DNA of 39,579 nucleotides from Victivallis vadensis (GCA_945883775.1 CAMCYG010000007.1:1-39579); one strand, 5' to 3'. Positions 19,268-28,096 are shown, counted from the first letter of the stretch. Notes: a model not told the origin generated them from the sequence alone. Translations and numbers: made by a program.

Positions 19268-20175
19268 TGAAAGTCTTTGTAACAGGCGCCAGCGGTTTTG
19301 TCGGCAGGTACCTTATCCAGGAGCTTGTCAGCCATAATCATGCTGTAATAGCGACGGACCTGGAAACACCCTCAACACCGATATCTGGAGCCGTATTCGC
19401 CCCGTCGGATGTCAGAGATGTCGAATCGTTGGCCCGCATCATCAGGGAACACAATCCTGATGCCTGTGCGCACCTCGCCGCCATGACGTTTGTCCCGGCC
19501 GGCATGAAAAGTCCGGAGCTGATGCTTAATGTCAATATCACCGGCACTTACAACCTGCTGGAGGCTTTCAGGAAGGAAGCGCCGCAGGCCAGGATACTGA
19601 CGACGTCCAGCTCACACATCTACGGGACCAGCGCCGACAAAATCATAAACGAAGAATCACCACTGGCCCCTGTTACTATATATGCGATCTCCAAAGCGGC
19701 AGCTGATCTCGCTACTCTGGCTTACTCGCGCCATTTCGGCATGCACACCATGACGGCCCGAGCCAATAACCACGTCGGCCCAGGACAGGCGAAACATTTT
19801 ATTCTTTCATCAATAGCAACCCAGATATTGGAAATCAAAAAAAACAAGTCCGAACCGGTTATAAAAGCCGGCAATACCGAATCAACACGCGACTTTGCCG
19901 ATGTAAGGGATGTGGTGAGAGCATATCGCTTGATCATTGAGAAGGGCAGCAAAGGCCTTGCATACAACATCACATCAGGAACATCTTACACGATTCGCCA
20001 GATAATAGAGATGATGAGCCGTACAGCAGGCGTAGAGACCAGAATTACAACGGATCCATCACTCGTCCGCCCGACAGACCATTCGCCCCGCCTGGATATC
20101 TCCAGAATCAAGAAACATTGCGAATGGACTCCAGCCATACCACTGGAACAAACACTGAAGGACATGTTAGAATGA
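19267..20175 (+). CDS. rmd: GDP-6-deoxy-4-keto-mannose reductase-like SDR (RMD family)
   Basis: The protein carries TGASGFVGRYL at the N-terminus, SSSHIYG and the YAISK catalytic pair, and RANNHVGPGQ, which resembles the NHxGPGQ loop of GDP-4-keto-6-deoxymannose reductases. With gmd directly upstream (1-base overlap) the likely product is GDP-D-rhamnose. A GDP-fucose synthase is less likely because that enzyme has a different active-site pattern; the stereochemical outcome is inferred. The stop overlaps the next start as ATGA, indicating translational coupling. Confidence 0.82.
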
Positions 20176-21182
20176 AGAAACTGATCATCACAATGATTCA
20201 GGTAATATTAGGCGTAAGCCTGATAACATACCTGTTCTATCGGATGCACAATACCGGCGAGCTGGACAAATTCATGGAGGCAGTCAAGCTTGCGATGACC
20301 AACTGGAATTTCCTCACAATCGGCGCAGGTGGCTTTTTCTTCTGCATCCTGATCTGCACTTTCCGCTGGAACATACTGCTTAAAGCACAGGGAATCCACC
20401 TGCCGTTTCGGCTCGTGTTCATGCTCTATTTCGTTGGTCAGTTCTTCAGCGTCTTTATGCCCGGCGCCACTAGCGGAGACATCTTCAAGGCTTACTTCGT
20501 TGCGTCAGAATCTAAACACAACCGCACGGAAGCAGTGGCTTCTGTATTCATAGACAGGATAATCGGCCTGATCGCCCTGATCTTGCTGACTTGCGTCATA
20601 ATGCTGATCCGCTTCGACTTCTTCATGCAGTTCAAAGAGACACGCCTGGCGATGGTCTTCATCGGCGGAGCTTTCGCGGCAACCGCGCTGGGAATTTCGA
20701 TGGTATTCGGAAAGGACTTCGTCTTCCGCCTTATAAGCGGCAAGGGCGCCAACAAGGAATCGAAGATCCGGGCAACTATTGAGCGGTTGTATTTATCATT
20801 CAAGACCTGCATAACCGGAATACCGGTCCTCAGTAAGACGATTGCCTTATCGCTGGCCAATCATGTCACACTAGTGCTGTGCATTTTCTTTCTGGGCAAA
20901 GCACTCGAGCTGGATCTGTCATTTATCGCCTGCCTGACCGTATTCCCTATTATCAATGCTATCGCGGCTCTGCCATTGACTCCGGGCGGTATCGGCACCA
21001 GGGAAACTGCCTGTGTATTCCTGCTGGGCGTTTACGGAATAAGCCAATCTTCGGCAATTGCGCTATCTCTGTTGCTCTACGCATCCACACTGGCATGGGG
21101 CCTGGTTGGCGGGATTGTGTATTTTTATTACATCCTCGCTGGCAAAGGGATCAGCAGCATAAGCGGCACGACCCAGGCATAG
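20172..21182 (+). CDS. Flippase-like integral membrane protein (UPF0104/LPG-synthase TM domain family)
   Basis: I chose the ATG at 20172, which overlaps the stop of rmd in an ATGA, over the track start at 20118, which lies inside rmd. The 336-residue protein has about eight hydrophobic helices and motifs such as FFSVFMPGATSGDIFKAY and LPLTPGGIGTRE, both characteristic of the lysylphosphatidylglycerol synthase transmembrane/AglD/YbhN family. Members transport or transfer lipids or lipid-linked sugars. Its coupling to gmd-rmd suggests a role in exporting or assembling the deoxyhexose polymer; that role is inferred. Confidence 0.85.
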   Translation: MKKLIITMIQVILGVSLITYLFYRMHNTGELDKFMEAVKLAMTNWNFLTIGAGGFFFCILICTFRWNILLKAQGIHLPFRLVFMLYFVGQFFSVFMPGATSGDIFKAYFVASESKHNRTEAVASVFIDRIIGLIALILLTCVIMLIRFDFFMQFKETRLAMVFIGGAFAATALGISMVFGKDFVFRLISGKGANKESKIRATIERLYLSFKTCITGIPVLSKTIALSLANHVTLVLCIFFLGKALELDLSFIACLTVFPIINAIAALPLTPGGIGTRETACVFLLGVYGISQSSAIALSLLLYASTLAWGLVGGIVYFYYILAGKGISSISGTTQA

Positions 21183-21250
21183 TTTAATTTTTACTGCCTT
21201 TAAAAAGTTTTTCGATTATCCGTCACATGCTTGTATTTCCGCACATCAGT

Positions 21251-21332
21251 TGCGGCTCACCCTGAGGGTTCGCCCTACCTTTCCGGATTGAGGGCAGGGA
21301 GAGGCCTCCGGCCAAGCCGTCTTCATTTGGTT
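21251..21332. repeat. 82-base dispersed hairpin repeat, copy 2 (opposite orientation)
   Basis: The reverse complement aligns end to end with copy 1 at 4318-4399, about 90% identical by eye. The outer 18 bases (AACCAAATGAAGACGGCT) and the last about 30 bases are identical; differences cluster in the central loop. It lies between the convergent flippase-like gene and cytidylyltransferase/GHMP gene. Confidence 0.75.
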
Positions 21333-21406
21333 ATGCATGGGTAAACATGCCGAGGCTTCGACTCGACCCTCGTGCTCGCGCTAAGAGAACATTAGGACTA
21401 ACTCAG

Positions 21407-22549
21407 CTATTTACTGTCAACACGACGTGCCCTGATCCGAATGGCGTTATCTATCTCTTTATCGGAAATAAGCACAAGGTAACCGCCACCACCGGCACCA
21501 GATACTTTCCACCCTACAGCTTGCGACTTATACTCATTTATCATGTCGGCAAGAGTATCCACCATCATACCGGGAAACATGGCAACCTGCGCCTCAAAAC
21601 CTTCCCTGCAATGACGCCCGAAGCCGGCGACATCTTTAGCCAATATCGACTTCCAACATTCCTCGGCTGCGACAGAAAGTCTTGTTGCGCCAGCGACATC
21701 GACACAGATTTTATTCAGAACATCATACGACGAATGACGCTGACCCAGAGGAACAAGTGATATATTCTGCTCCAGAAACCGCAACGTCGATTCGTCATGA
21801 ACGTTATCGATGCTTTTCGGCCAGTATTCACCTGCATAGTTTGATTTGTTCAATGCAGGAAATACTATTCCGATAGAATCCTGCGAACCGGAAACATGCG
21901 TGACGCCCGGAGGATTGTCATAACAGAACAGCATCTTCCCTGTCTTTTCAAGATCACCAGACGGCAGGTGAGTACCCCACAGCTCTACAGCTTTGCGTCT
22001 GGTACTGCTGGCCATACCGCTACGCTCATTAAATTCTATAGTCGGCTCTATTGACAATGTAATCACCGGCCCGGGATAGAACTTAGATACAAATGGCTGA
22101 TCCAACCATCCTCCAGCAAGGTCTATCCGATAAGGTATATGGTTTACCGGATATGATTCATCATGTGATGCCTGCTGAAACCTTCCGACAAAATCCCTTT
22201 TTAAAATGATATACTTGACACCCAGCTTACCGCATAACGCCCTCTTTTGAGGAATGTTGCCGTCTTCATTGACAACCAGAATGTCCGGCTTGAGCGTCTG
22301 AATGTCATTCTCAAAATCAAGCAGGCCGATTCCGGACGGCACAAAAGCATCCTTCACACAGGAAAGGCTCTTAATCATATACAGTCGATCCTTCTCTCCC
22401 ACATAAGGAGCATGCCCGCGCAGTTCCTCCACGGTCTTATCAGAGCCAACAGACACATACAGATCGCCGTATTTTGCAGCTTCCATCAAAAAACTGATAT
22501 GCCCAGAATGGATCTGGTCAAAACAACCGCTCACCATTACCTTTGACAT
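21407..22549 (-). CDS. Cytidylyltransferase / GHMP-kinase-like fusion (380 aa)
   Basis: Residues 1 to about 130 form a nucleotidyltransferase-fold domain with GCFDQIHSGHISFL (HxGH motif), as in HldE/RfaE or glycerol-3-phosphate cytidylyltransferases. Residues from about 135 resemble a GHMP kinase of the heptose-kinase (HddA) type: PYRIDLAGGWLDQP as motif 1, SGSQDSIGI at the QD position, and KVSGAGGGGYLVLI as motif 3. The glycine-rich ATP-binding motif 2 (PxxxGLGSS) that should lie between them is not visible and that segment is shortened, so kinase activity is doubtful. GAAGGGG precedes the start, 3 bases after the NYN gene. A role in nucleotide-activated sugar synthesis is plausible but unproven. 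Confidence 0.75.
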   Translation of the reverse strand: MSKVMVSGCFDQIHSGHISFLMEAAKYGDLYVSVGSDKTVEELRGHAPYVGEKDRLYMIKSLSCVKDAFVPSGIGLLDFENDIQTLKPDILVVNEDGNIPQKRALCGKLGVKYIILKRDFVGRFQQASHDESYPVNHIPYRIDLAGGWLDQPFVSKFYPGPVITLSIEPTIEFNERSGMASSTRRKAVELWGTHLPSGDLEKTGKMLFCYDNPPGVTHVSGSQDSIGIVFPALNKSNYAGEYWPKSIDNVHDESTLRFLEQNISLVPLGQRHSSYDVLNKICVDVAGATRLSVAAEECWKSILAKDVAGFGRHCREGFEAQVAMFPGMMVDTLADMINEYKSQAVGWKVSGAGGGGYLVLISDKEIDNAIRIRARRVDSK

Positions 22550-22552
22550 ACA

Positions 22553-23089
22553 TTACCCCTTCTTTGCAGACTTATGTGCATTTTCAAAATGTTCCAGAAG
22601 CCCCCTATTGATACTATGCACCGCTTTATCAGACAAGCTTTTCTCGTGCTGGTCGAATGCAGTAGATCCCGCCGCCTTACCAGATGCTGACCTGCAGCTT
22701 GCAAGAAAACCATCAGTCGTCATTATTGCCGCGCCATTCCTACGGCAGGCACGGATGACTTCGTTGTCGTCGCTGACAACTGTATAATGGTAATGCGAAG
22801 TTGCTTCTGATGATATCGCTATGACCCGCGAGTCGGCCTTCTTCTCCTTGCCATAGAAGACTAATTCAACCCCGCTGATACCGCTGGATGCTCCCCCATG
22901 AACATCACCTGCACCGTCAAACACGATTTTGAATTTCCAGACATCCTTCCGTGCCGACATCCAGACGCCGCAAAGCCGAGCCAGCCACATCCTGGACTGC
23001 TCCATGTTTTTATTAAAAACAGACCGCATCGCAGGATCACGGTTAATGACGTTATATCCGTCTATGACCACTATATGCTTCTTGACCAT
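22553..23089 (-). CDS. NYN/PIN-like (YacP-type) nuclease-domain protein
   Basis: The 178-residue protein begins with HIVVIDGYNVINRDP, the acidic active-site motif of YacP/DUF901 NYN domains, and later shows FKIVFDGAGD and the pair of acidic residues in VVSDDNEVIRACRRNG. Family members are predicted or known RNA endonucleases (Bacillus Rae1/YacP). It precedes the cytidylyltransferase/GHMP fusion with a 3-base gap, so the two are an operon. TTGAAT-N17-TATCTC lies just upstream of the ATG, but the -10 is weak. Confidence 0.82.
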   Translation of the reverse strand: MVKKHIVVIDGYNVINRDPAMRSVFNKNMEQSRMWLARLCGVWMSARKDVWKFKIVFDGAGDVHGGASSGISGVELVFYGKEKKADSRVIAISSEATSHYHYTVVSDDNEVIRACRRNGAAIMTTDGFLASCRSASGKAAGSTAFDQHEKSLSDKAVHSINRGLLEHFENAHKSAKKG

Positions 23090-23249
23090 GACTGGAGATA
23101 CTCTTATTCGGGCTGGGATTCAACAGTTGAGTTTCTTGGATTATGATAATCCTGTGTTCATAATCAATTTCTAGACCTATATGGAGCGCTGTGGCTCCTG
23201 CCATATCGACAAATGTTGCGACATTCACCTTACATGCATTTATTCCGAC

Positions 23250-23313
23250 TGTAGGAGCCGCAACCCTTTGCGGCGATCGAAAAGAATCGTCGATCAGGGG
23301 ATCGACTCCTACA
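23250..23313. repeat. TGTAGGAG hairpin repeat, copy B (64 bases, inverted relative to copy A)
   Basis: TGTAGGAG at one end and CTCCTACA at the other enclose inner arms (CCGCAACCCTTTGCGG and ATCGTCGAT...). Reverse-complemented, it starts with the same 28 bases as copy A at 14041. The 304-base gap 23090-23393 contains this element and a C-tract, and no gene that I can support. Confidence 0.75.
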
Positions 23314-23363
23314 CAGAAAACAAGCCGAAGCCTGTCCATTTTTCTTTTTTAAACGGCCCACGA

Positions 23364-23384
23364 GCCCCACCCCCACCCCCCCCC
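23364..23384 (-). other. C/G homopolymer tract with G-quadruplex potential
   Basis: The plus strand reads CCCCACCCCCACCCCCCCCC, which on the minus strand gives runs of 9, 5 and 4 guanines separated by single T residues, with a further GGG just beyond. It lies 10-30 bases after the stop of the EEP-family gene and would be in its 3' UTR. Confidence 0.6.
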
Positions 23385-23393
23385 AAAGACTAA

Positions 23394-24122
23394 TTATCCC
23401 GTAACTTCAATATCGCATACCAGCGGGAGGTGGTCGGAGAACGAAACGTAGGGCACCCAAAACCTCTTGACCTTAAGTCCGGGACTGTAAAGTATGAAAT
23501 CCAGATGACGCTTCGGCGCCCAGCTGGGATATGTAGGGGTCTGATACTTATCGGCATTCTGCAAGCCCGTCGCAGCCAGAAACAGCTTTATTTCGTGTTC
23601 GCCCCATCTTGTATTGAGGTCACCGGCTATGATATGCGGCTTGTCAGAAGACTTGACCAGCGCATACAGGTCTGCCAGTTGACTCTGTCTTATCCTATAT
23701 CCAAGCGCTAGGTGAACCAGGTATATATTGAGATCGCGCAGCTCTAACTCTATCACCAGCTTCTTCACCCCCTCCTTGAAATAATGAAAGCCAACGTTCT
23801 TGAAAGTGTCCTTCGTGAGAAAAGCATTGCCTTGCTTATTCATCAGGGGAAGCTTCCTCAGCATCCCAGTCTTCCCGTATTTCGATCTGTATGAATGGAA
23901 ATGCCCGATCCGCTCGGCTATCATCTCGGCCTGATTACGCCGGCCTGATCGGAATGAGCCGGCATCGACTTCCACCAACCCCACGACATCCGGCTCCATG
24001 GATTTGATGAAATCTGCCAAATCAAGCGTGTTCTGAATAGTATCCCTAAAATAACCGCTCCAAGGGAAAAGCAAACGCTTGCTACCGGTACCGTACCGTA
24101 TGTTGTAAAGCATGAATCTCAT
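23394..24122 (-). CDS. Endonuclease/exonuclease/phosphatase (EEP) family protein
   Basis: The 242-residue protein shows the EEP fold signature: MRFMLYNIRYGTG at the N-terminus (Asn), VVGLVEVDAG (metal-binding Glu), the central IYLVHLALG, IIAGDLNTRWGE (catalytic Asp/Asn) and the C-terminal FSDHLPLVCDIEV (catalytic Asp-His). There is no signal peptide. Substrates in this superfamily include nucleic acids, phospholipids and inositol phosphates, so activity is not defined. It is divergent from cardiolipin synthase, 79 bases away. TATTAT lies 7 bases before the ATG and there is no ribosome binding site. Confidence 0.88.
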   Translation of the reverse strand: MRFMLYNIRYGTGSKRLLFPWSGYFRDTIQNTLDLADFIKSMEPDVVGLVEVDAGSFRSGRRNQAEMIAERIGHFHSYRSKYGKTGMLRKLPLMNKQGNAFLTKDTFKNVGFHYFKEGVKKLVIELELRDLNIYLVHLALGYRIRQSQLADLYALVKSSDKPHIIAGDLNTRWGEHEIKLFLAATGLQNADKYQTPTYPSWAPKRHLDFILYSPGLKVKRFWVPYVSFSDHLPLVCDIEVTG

Positions 24123-24129
24123 TTGGCGT

Positions 24130-24194
24130 ATAATATTAGACTGCTACCATTCTTGCGACATTTTTCTATGAATCCAAGGAATATGGAATATAAT
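24130..24194. promoter_or_regulatory. Divergent -10 elements for the EEP and cls genes
   Basis: On minus, TATTAT (24135-24130) ends 7 bases before the EEP-gene ATG. On plus, TATAAT (24189-24194) ends 7 bases before the cls ATG. Neither has a good -35 at 17 bases and neither gene has a ribosome binding site, so both may be leaderless. Confidence 0.45.
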
Positions 24195-24201
24195 CCAGTT
24201 T

Positions 24202-25716
24202 ATGTTTAATCATTTAATTGAATACTTTACATACATGACGAATCTGCCCGTGTTCCTCTGGACCATGGACATAATTGAGATTTCCGTTCATGCCGCTATT
24301 GTTATCCTAGTATTCATCAACTGCCTGAACTCAAAGAAAGAACCTGCATCAACCATTCTCTGGACATTCCTCACACTGTCTTTTCCTTTCTTCGGTGCGC
24401 TGATATATGTGGTTTTCGCCATCAACAGGATGCCGGCAAAGGCCTTCAAAAAACACTTCAAGGATCAAAAGCTCGTCGAGGAACGAAAATCAAGGGAAGA
24501 TGAAGCCCTGCCACTGGCATACTGGAAAAGCGTGCACGAGACGGCATCCTCTGAAGCTGACTCGCCAGAAGGAAAAGAAACAACACGTATGATTGATGCG
24601 GTCCTACCCGACCATTTTCTTCTTGGCGGGAACCTGCTGGACCCGCTGGTAGATGGAACCGATACCTATCCAGCCATGTTGAGTGCAATTTCTCAGGCGA
24701 AAGACCACATCCACCTGCAGTCCTTCATAATTAAAAACGACAAAATCGGCAATGAATTCATGGCGTTACTCTCGGCCAAGGCACGCGAAGGCGTAAAGGT
24801 CCGGATACTCGTCGACCGGTTCGGCTCCACTCACGCATATCTGACCGGCATGTTCTCCAAGTATAAAGGGAACAGCAACCTGAGCATCGCTTGGTGGACA
24901 CAGGCCAACATCCTCAAACGCCAGTTGCAGATGAATCTGAGAAACCATAGAAAGATCCTGGTAATTGACGGAAAGACGGCATTCTTCGGCGGCATTAATA
25001 TTCATGATGATCATAACGGCTTTATCCGCGATTACCATTTCAGAGTGTCCGGCCCTTTCGTACAGGAGCTCCAATTCACATTCATCAAAGACTGGTATTA
25101 CATGACCGAAGAAAATCCTGAAGAACTGCTGACCGAACGGTATTTCCCCCATCAGAATTTTACCGGCAGCACGAAGATGCGGCTGATCAACAGCGGACCC
25201 ACTTCCCACATGCAGGCAATATCAGACGTAATTTTCATGTCAATAGTATCAGCCAAACGCCAGATAATAATGATGACCCCCTACTTCGTCCCGCCAAATG
25301 ACATATTAAGCGCAATCCGTATATCTGCGATGAAAGGTCTCGATGTGCGCCTCATCGTACCGGAGAAAAGCAATCACTTCTATGTCGGACATGCCGGCCA
25401 GTCATACTATGAGGACCTTCTTTCCTGCGGAGTAAGAGTATACCAGAGAAAAGATCCTTTCCTGCACGCGAAGGCCATGGTCATTGACGACAGGGTATGC
25501 ATCATCGGCACAGCAAACATGGATAATCGCAGTTTAAAGCTGAACTATGAAACCGATGTGTGGGTCAATGACAGCAAGTTTGCCGGCAGATTGAAGGAAA
25601 TCATATTTGAAGATGAATCAATGAGCACCGAGATAAACCTATTTGAATGGAGAAAAAGGCCTTACAGAATTAAGCTGATGGAAAACATATCCGCACTCAT
25701 GAGCCCGATGCTTTGA
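24202..25716 (+). CDS. cls: Cardiolipin synthase (phospholipase D superfamily)
   Basis: The protein has two N-terminal membrane helices (about residues 20-40 and 48-75, the PLDc_N region) followed by two PLD catalytic domains. The HKD motifs are NHRKILVIDG with GGINIHDD (about residue 250) and HAKAMVIDD with GTANMDNRS (about residue 423). The 504-residue length is standard. It condenses two phosphatidylglycerols (or PG with PE) to cardiolipin at the inner membrane. The start at 24202 lies 7 bases after a perfect TATAAT; an alternative Met at codon 12 would remove little. It is transcribed divergently from the EEP gene. Confidence 0.93.
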   Translation: MFNHLIEYFTYMTNLPVFLWTMDIIEISVHAAIVILVFINCLNSKKEPASTILWTFLTLSFPFFGALIYVVFAINRMPAKAFKKHFKDQKLVEERKSREDEALPLAYWKSVHETASSEADSPEGKETTRMIDAVLPDHFLLGGNLLDPLVDGTDTYPAMLSAISQAKDHIHLQSFIIKNDKIGNEFMALLSAKAREGVKVRILVDRFGSTHAYLTGMFSKYKGNSNLSIAWWTQANILKRQLQMNLRNHRKILVIDGKTAFFGGINIHDDHNGFIRDYHFRVSGPFVQELQFTFIKDWYYMTEENPEELLTERYFPHQNFTGSTKMRLINSGPTSHMQAISDVIFMSIVSAKRQIIMMTPYFVPPNDILSAIRISAMKGLDVRLIVPEKSNHFYVGHAGQSYYEDLLSCGVRVYQRKDPFLHAKAMVIDDRVCIIGTANMDNRSLKLNYETDVWVNDSKFAGRLKEIIFEDESMSTEINLFEWRKRPYRIKLMENISALMSPML

Positions 25717-25725
25717 AGAGAGAAG

Positions 25726-25750
25726 CCAGGATTCAGAATCCAGAATTCAG
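25726..25750. repeat. ATTCAG/CAGAATTCAG short interspersed motif, copy 2
   Basis: CCAGGATTCAGAATCCAG followed by AATTCAG shares its core with 15470-15496. It overlaps the last codons and stop of the Nudix gene, so the C-terminal residues of that protein (NSGF) are encoded by the repeat. Confidence 0.5.
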
Positions 25751-26140
25751 AAGTTGGGGCAGAAATACTGCATCCGCGGGGGCAAGATCGTAACAAGCAA
25801 TTTGCACAGGGCGTACCCACGCAATTCTGTCATGGTCAGTCATGACCATACGTCCACCGATATAGTTCGCCAGATAGAACAGGAGCCGGATGCTTATATG
25901 CGGATAATGATGATCTGTCCGCCCGATATATCGCAGGTCTTTAATATCAACGCCAAGTTCCTCTTTAATCTCACGGACAAGACAGTCAGATGCCTTCTCG
26001 CCTTTCTCAATCTTACCACCTGGGAACTCCCATTTCCCGCCAAGAGGCCCCGAACCAGGTCGCCGACGGCATAGCAGGACTTTACCGTTCTTTGTAATCA
26101 CCCCGGCAGTCACCCTGACAATCTGCTTTGTTGTTTTCAT
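25733..26140 (-). CDS. Nudix hydrolase, MutT/8-oxo-dGTPase-like
   Basis: A full Nudix box is present, GGKIEKGEKASDCLVREIKE followed by ELGV, matching Gx5Ex7REUxEExGU. The protein starts VRVTAGVITKNGKVLLCRRR and is 135 residues long, typical for MutT-type sanitising pyrophosphatases such as 8-oxo-dGTP diphosphatase or CTP pyrophosphohydrolase. It is convergent with cls, and its 3' end is overlapped by a short ATTCAG repeat. Substrate specificity within the family is not determinable here. Confidence 0.9.
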   Translation of the reverse strand: MKTTKQIVRVTAGVITKNGKVLLCRRRPGSGPLGGKWEFPGGKIEKGEKASDCLVREIKEELGVDIKDLRYIGRTDHHYPHISIRLLFYLANYIGGRMVMTDHDRIAWVRPVQIACYDLAPADAVFLPQLLNSGF

Positions 26141-26190
26141 TGAAGAATCCCAAAATATGCTGTTTTCTTAATCTTGGAAAGATCATTTAA

Positions 26191-26252
26191 ACTACGAAAT
26201 ACGCTAAAGGCGCGAATGAAAGACATTTCGTATATTTCGCCCATTTCGTAGT
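26191..26252. repeat. ACTACGAAAT...ATTTCGTAGT inverted repeat
   Basis: A perfect 10-bp inverted repeat separated by 42 bases rich in further self-complementary sequence (GCGAA.../TTCGC) lies between the methyltransferase 3' end and the Nudix 5' end. The rest of the 248-base gap shows no gene; short ORFs there are fragmentary. Confidence 0.5.
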
Positions 26253-26388
26253 TATCTGAACTGCCGCATCTAGGTTGCAACCACCCGATCGGCACATGAC
26301 ACCAGCCTTCGTCCAAGCACTTCGGCCCGGCAAGCATGCGCCGCTACATCCAAACTGTAGCTGAGCTTGTGTCAAGCTCAGTGCATTC

Positions 26389-27045
26389 TCATTCTCCACG
26401 CAAAGGTCGGCATTTCTCAAACACCGCCACCTTATCCGTACAACTTATCAGCTTAAGCCCGAAAGCCCGAGCTATCCATTCAAATGTCTGCCTGCAAAAG
26501 AAATTCACATGCGTCACATCTCTGACATAATGCCACTTGCTGAATTCATTTACGCCGTCATACATCTGCGTCATAATGCCAATGACTCCGCCGGGGCCGA
26601 CAGCATCAAACATCATCTCAAGGTCTTGCCTTAAATCGGTAATATGCTCAATTGTTTCCGAGCTCACCAAATAATCGTAATTATTTTTCAGCAACGAAAC
26701 GTCAGAATGATAGAATTTGTCATAATCGTCCATGTCGAAGCCTTGCCGGCGCATAAGCGCCGAAAGGACAGGCACTCGTCCGCAACCAAAATCAAGACCC
26801 TTCCAGCCTGTCTGCAAATGGGGCACCATTTCCCCCACAAGATTTCCGAGAAAGGCAACATAACCTGCATCCGACGCTGAGTTCACATGCAGATCATACC
26901 GCGCCTTCTGTTTGGCATCATCAGGCACTTGTTCCCGCGGAACGAATATCAGACCGCAATTCGCGCACTTCAGATATGATCGACCATATCCAGTCCGGAA
27001 ATCTGAAACAGCCGCCGAAGCACACAGTATACAAGGTGCATTCAT
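26389..27045 (-). CDS. SAM-dependent methyltransferase with N-terminal zinc-ribbon-like motif
   Basis: I chose the ATG at 27045 (MNAPCILC) because the longer track ORF runs back into the DUF1080 gene. Two CxxC pairs (CILC and CANC) about 22 residues apart form a probable zinc ribbon, followed by a class I methyltransferase core with LDFGCGRVP as the SAM-binding glycine loop, VSSETIEHI as the later motif and GPGGVIGIMTQ. This architecture (219 aa) is common among methyltransferases of sugar or natural-product pathways. It follows the DUF1080 gene by 28 bases on the same strand. Substrate unknown. Confidence 0.82.
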   Translation of the reverse strand: MNAPCILCASAAVSDFRTGYGRSYLKCANCGLIFVPREQVPDDAKQKARYDLHVNSASDAGYVAFLGNLVGEMVPHLQTGWKGLDFGCGRVPVLSALMRRQGFDMDDYDKFYHSDVSLLKNNYDYLVSSETIEHITDLRQDLEMMFDAVGPGGVIGIMTQMYDGVNEFSKWHYVRDVTHVNFFCRQTFEWIARAFGLKLISCTDKVAVFEKCRPLRGE

Positions 27046-27073
27046 TATAGGCCTTGAATCCGGATATGATTCA

Positions 27074-27868
27074 TCAATCCGCCAGTTTCCTGATCTCCAC
27101 TTTGCGAAACTCACAGGGATGACTTTCGGACTGGAGCGAAATAATGCCGCCGGTCAGCATTTTCGGCGCACCTGACGACATAAGCTTTTTCGCATCCCCA
27201 TCGCCCTCGTCCAATTGAGGATCCGTATAAGACAGGATTTCCTCCCCATCCATGCGATGTATAATCTTGTTTCCGCGGGCCTCGACCTCAATCGTCACCC
27301 ATTCGTCGCCATGATAAGTTTTGGACTTGGAGTTCATGCCGTGCGGAGTGTAAAGCTTGCCGTCCACAACAACATGTGTCCCCGGCGAACACAGGTTCCC
27401 GGTACTCCGGGTCCCGGTACCTTTCCCTCCAAGAAGCTGGACTTCTATCGAAACAGGAAAATTCTGATCCTTGCCCATGCTTTCCGGTGACTGTCCATGG
27501 ATCATGATCCCGCTGTTGCGGAAAGCCCAGCCAGGCCCATCCGGCAGCTGCTCGCCAACAAACCTGTACTCCACGCGAATGACATAATTCGAGAAGGGCA
27601 CATTGTAAAACAGATGCCCGAAACGCGAACTGAACTTCCCTCCATATTGATCGTAACGGACTTTTATTACGCCATCTTCCACCCGAAACGTATTACCATA
27701 ATTCTCGCCAAGCGGATAACCCTTGATCTTCGGAGTCCAGCCGGCGAGATCTTTTCCGTTGAAAAGCCGAATCCATCCCCCCTCCTCTTTCGCTATATCA
27801 CCGGCTGATCCATGAACAGTAAGTACAGCAAACACCAACCCGACAAACATCATTCTAATACTCTGCAT
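27074..27868 (-). CDS. Secreted DUF1080 (3-keto-disaccharide hydrolase-type) protein
   Basis: A signal peptide (MMFVGLVFAVLTVHGSAG) is followed by a single DUF1080 domain with GWIRLFNGKDLAGWTP, NSGIMIHG, VSIEVQLLGG, EWVTIEVEARGNKIIHRMDG and the final GGIISLQSE...FRKVEIRKL, all hallmarks of the jelly-roll laminin-G/concanavalin-like family. Members are expanded in Planctomycetes and Lentisphaerae; some act on 3-keto-glycosides. AGGAG is 6 bases upstream of the ATG. It probably acts in the periplasm or outside the cell on sugar substrates, in keeping with the nearby sulfatase. Confidence 0.9.
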   Translation of the reverse strand: MQSIRMMFVGLVFAVLTVHGSAGDIAKEEGGWIRLFNGKDLAGWTPKIKGYPLGENYGNTFRVEDGVIKVRYDQYGGKFSSRFGHLFYNVPFSNYVIRVEYRFVGEQLPDGPGWAFRNSGIMIHGQSPESMGKDQNFPVSIEVQLLGGKGTGTRSTGNLCSPGTHVVVDGKLYTPHGMNSKSKTYHGDEWVTIEVEARGNKIIHRMDGEEILSYTDPQLDEGDGDAKKLMSSGAPKMLTGGIISLQSESHPCEFRKVEIRKLAD

Positions 27869-27918
27869 GCATGCTCCTATATATCAATTTCCTTCCGTCT
27901 CGATCCTCCATCCCTTCA

Positions 27919-28065
27919 TCACTCTCTTACGCTTTTCCGTGCCGGACTCCTCTTCCCGGCGTCCGGCACGCCGAGCTGAAGGTTGTCCGAGGCTAGATCA
28001 ACGCCGCTGGCTTCGAAATGTCCTGCCATCCGGTCGAAAGCTTCTGACAGGCTCTTGCTATCCAT
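27919..28065 (-). CDS. Possible small ORF (48 aa), unknown
   Basis: Between the ferritin-like and DUF1080 genes an ATG-initiated frame encodes a hydrophilic peptide (MDSKSLSEAFDRMAGHF..., ending ARKSVRE). Its composition looks protein-like, but no clear ribosome binding site is present. It could also be a fragment of a decayed gene. No function is assigned. Confidence 0.25.
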   Translation of the reverse strand: MDSKSLSEAFDRMAGHFEASGVDLASDNLQLGVPDAGKRSPARKSVRE

Positions 28066-28096
28066 CTTAACAACTCACGCCTGTTGACATTCATGA

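Noticed and set aside
23052-23339. 95-residue minus-strand ORF upstream of the NYN gene
   Set aside because: It is built largely from hairpin repeat B and overlaps the NYN start in another frame.
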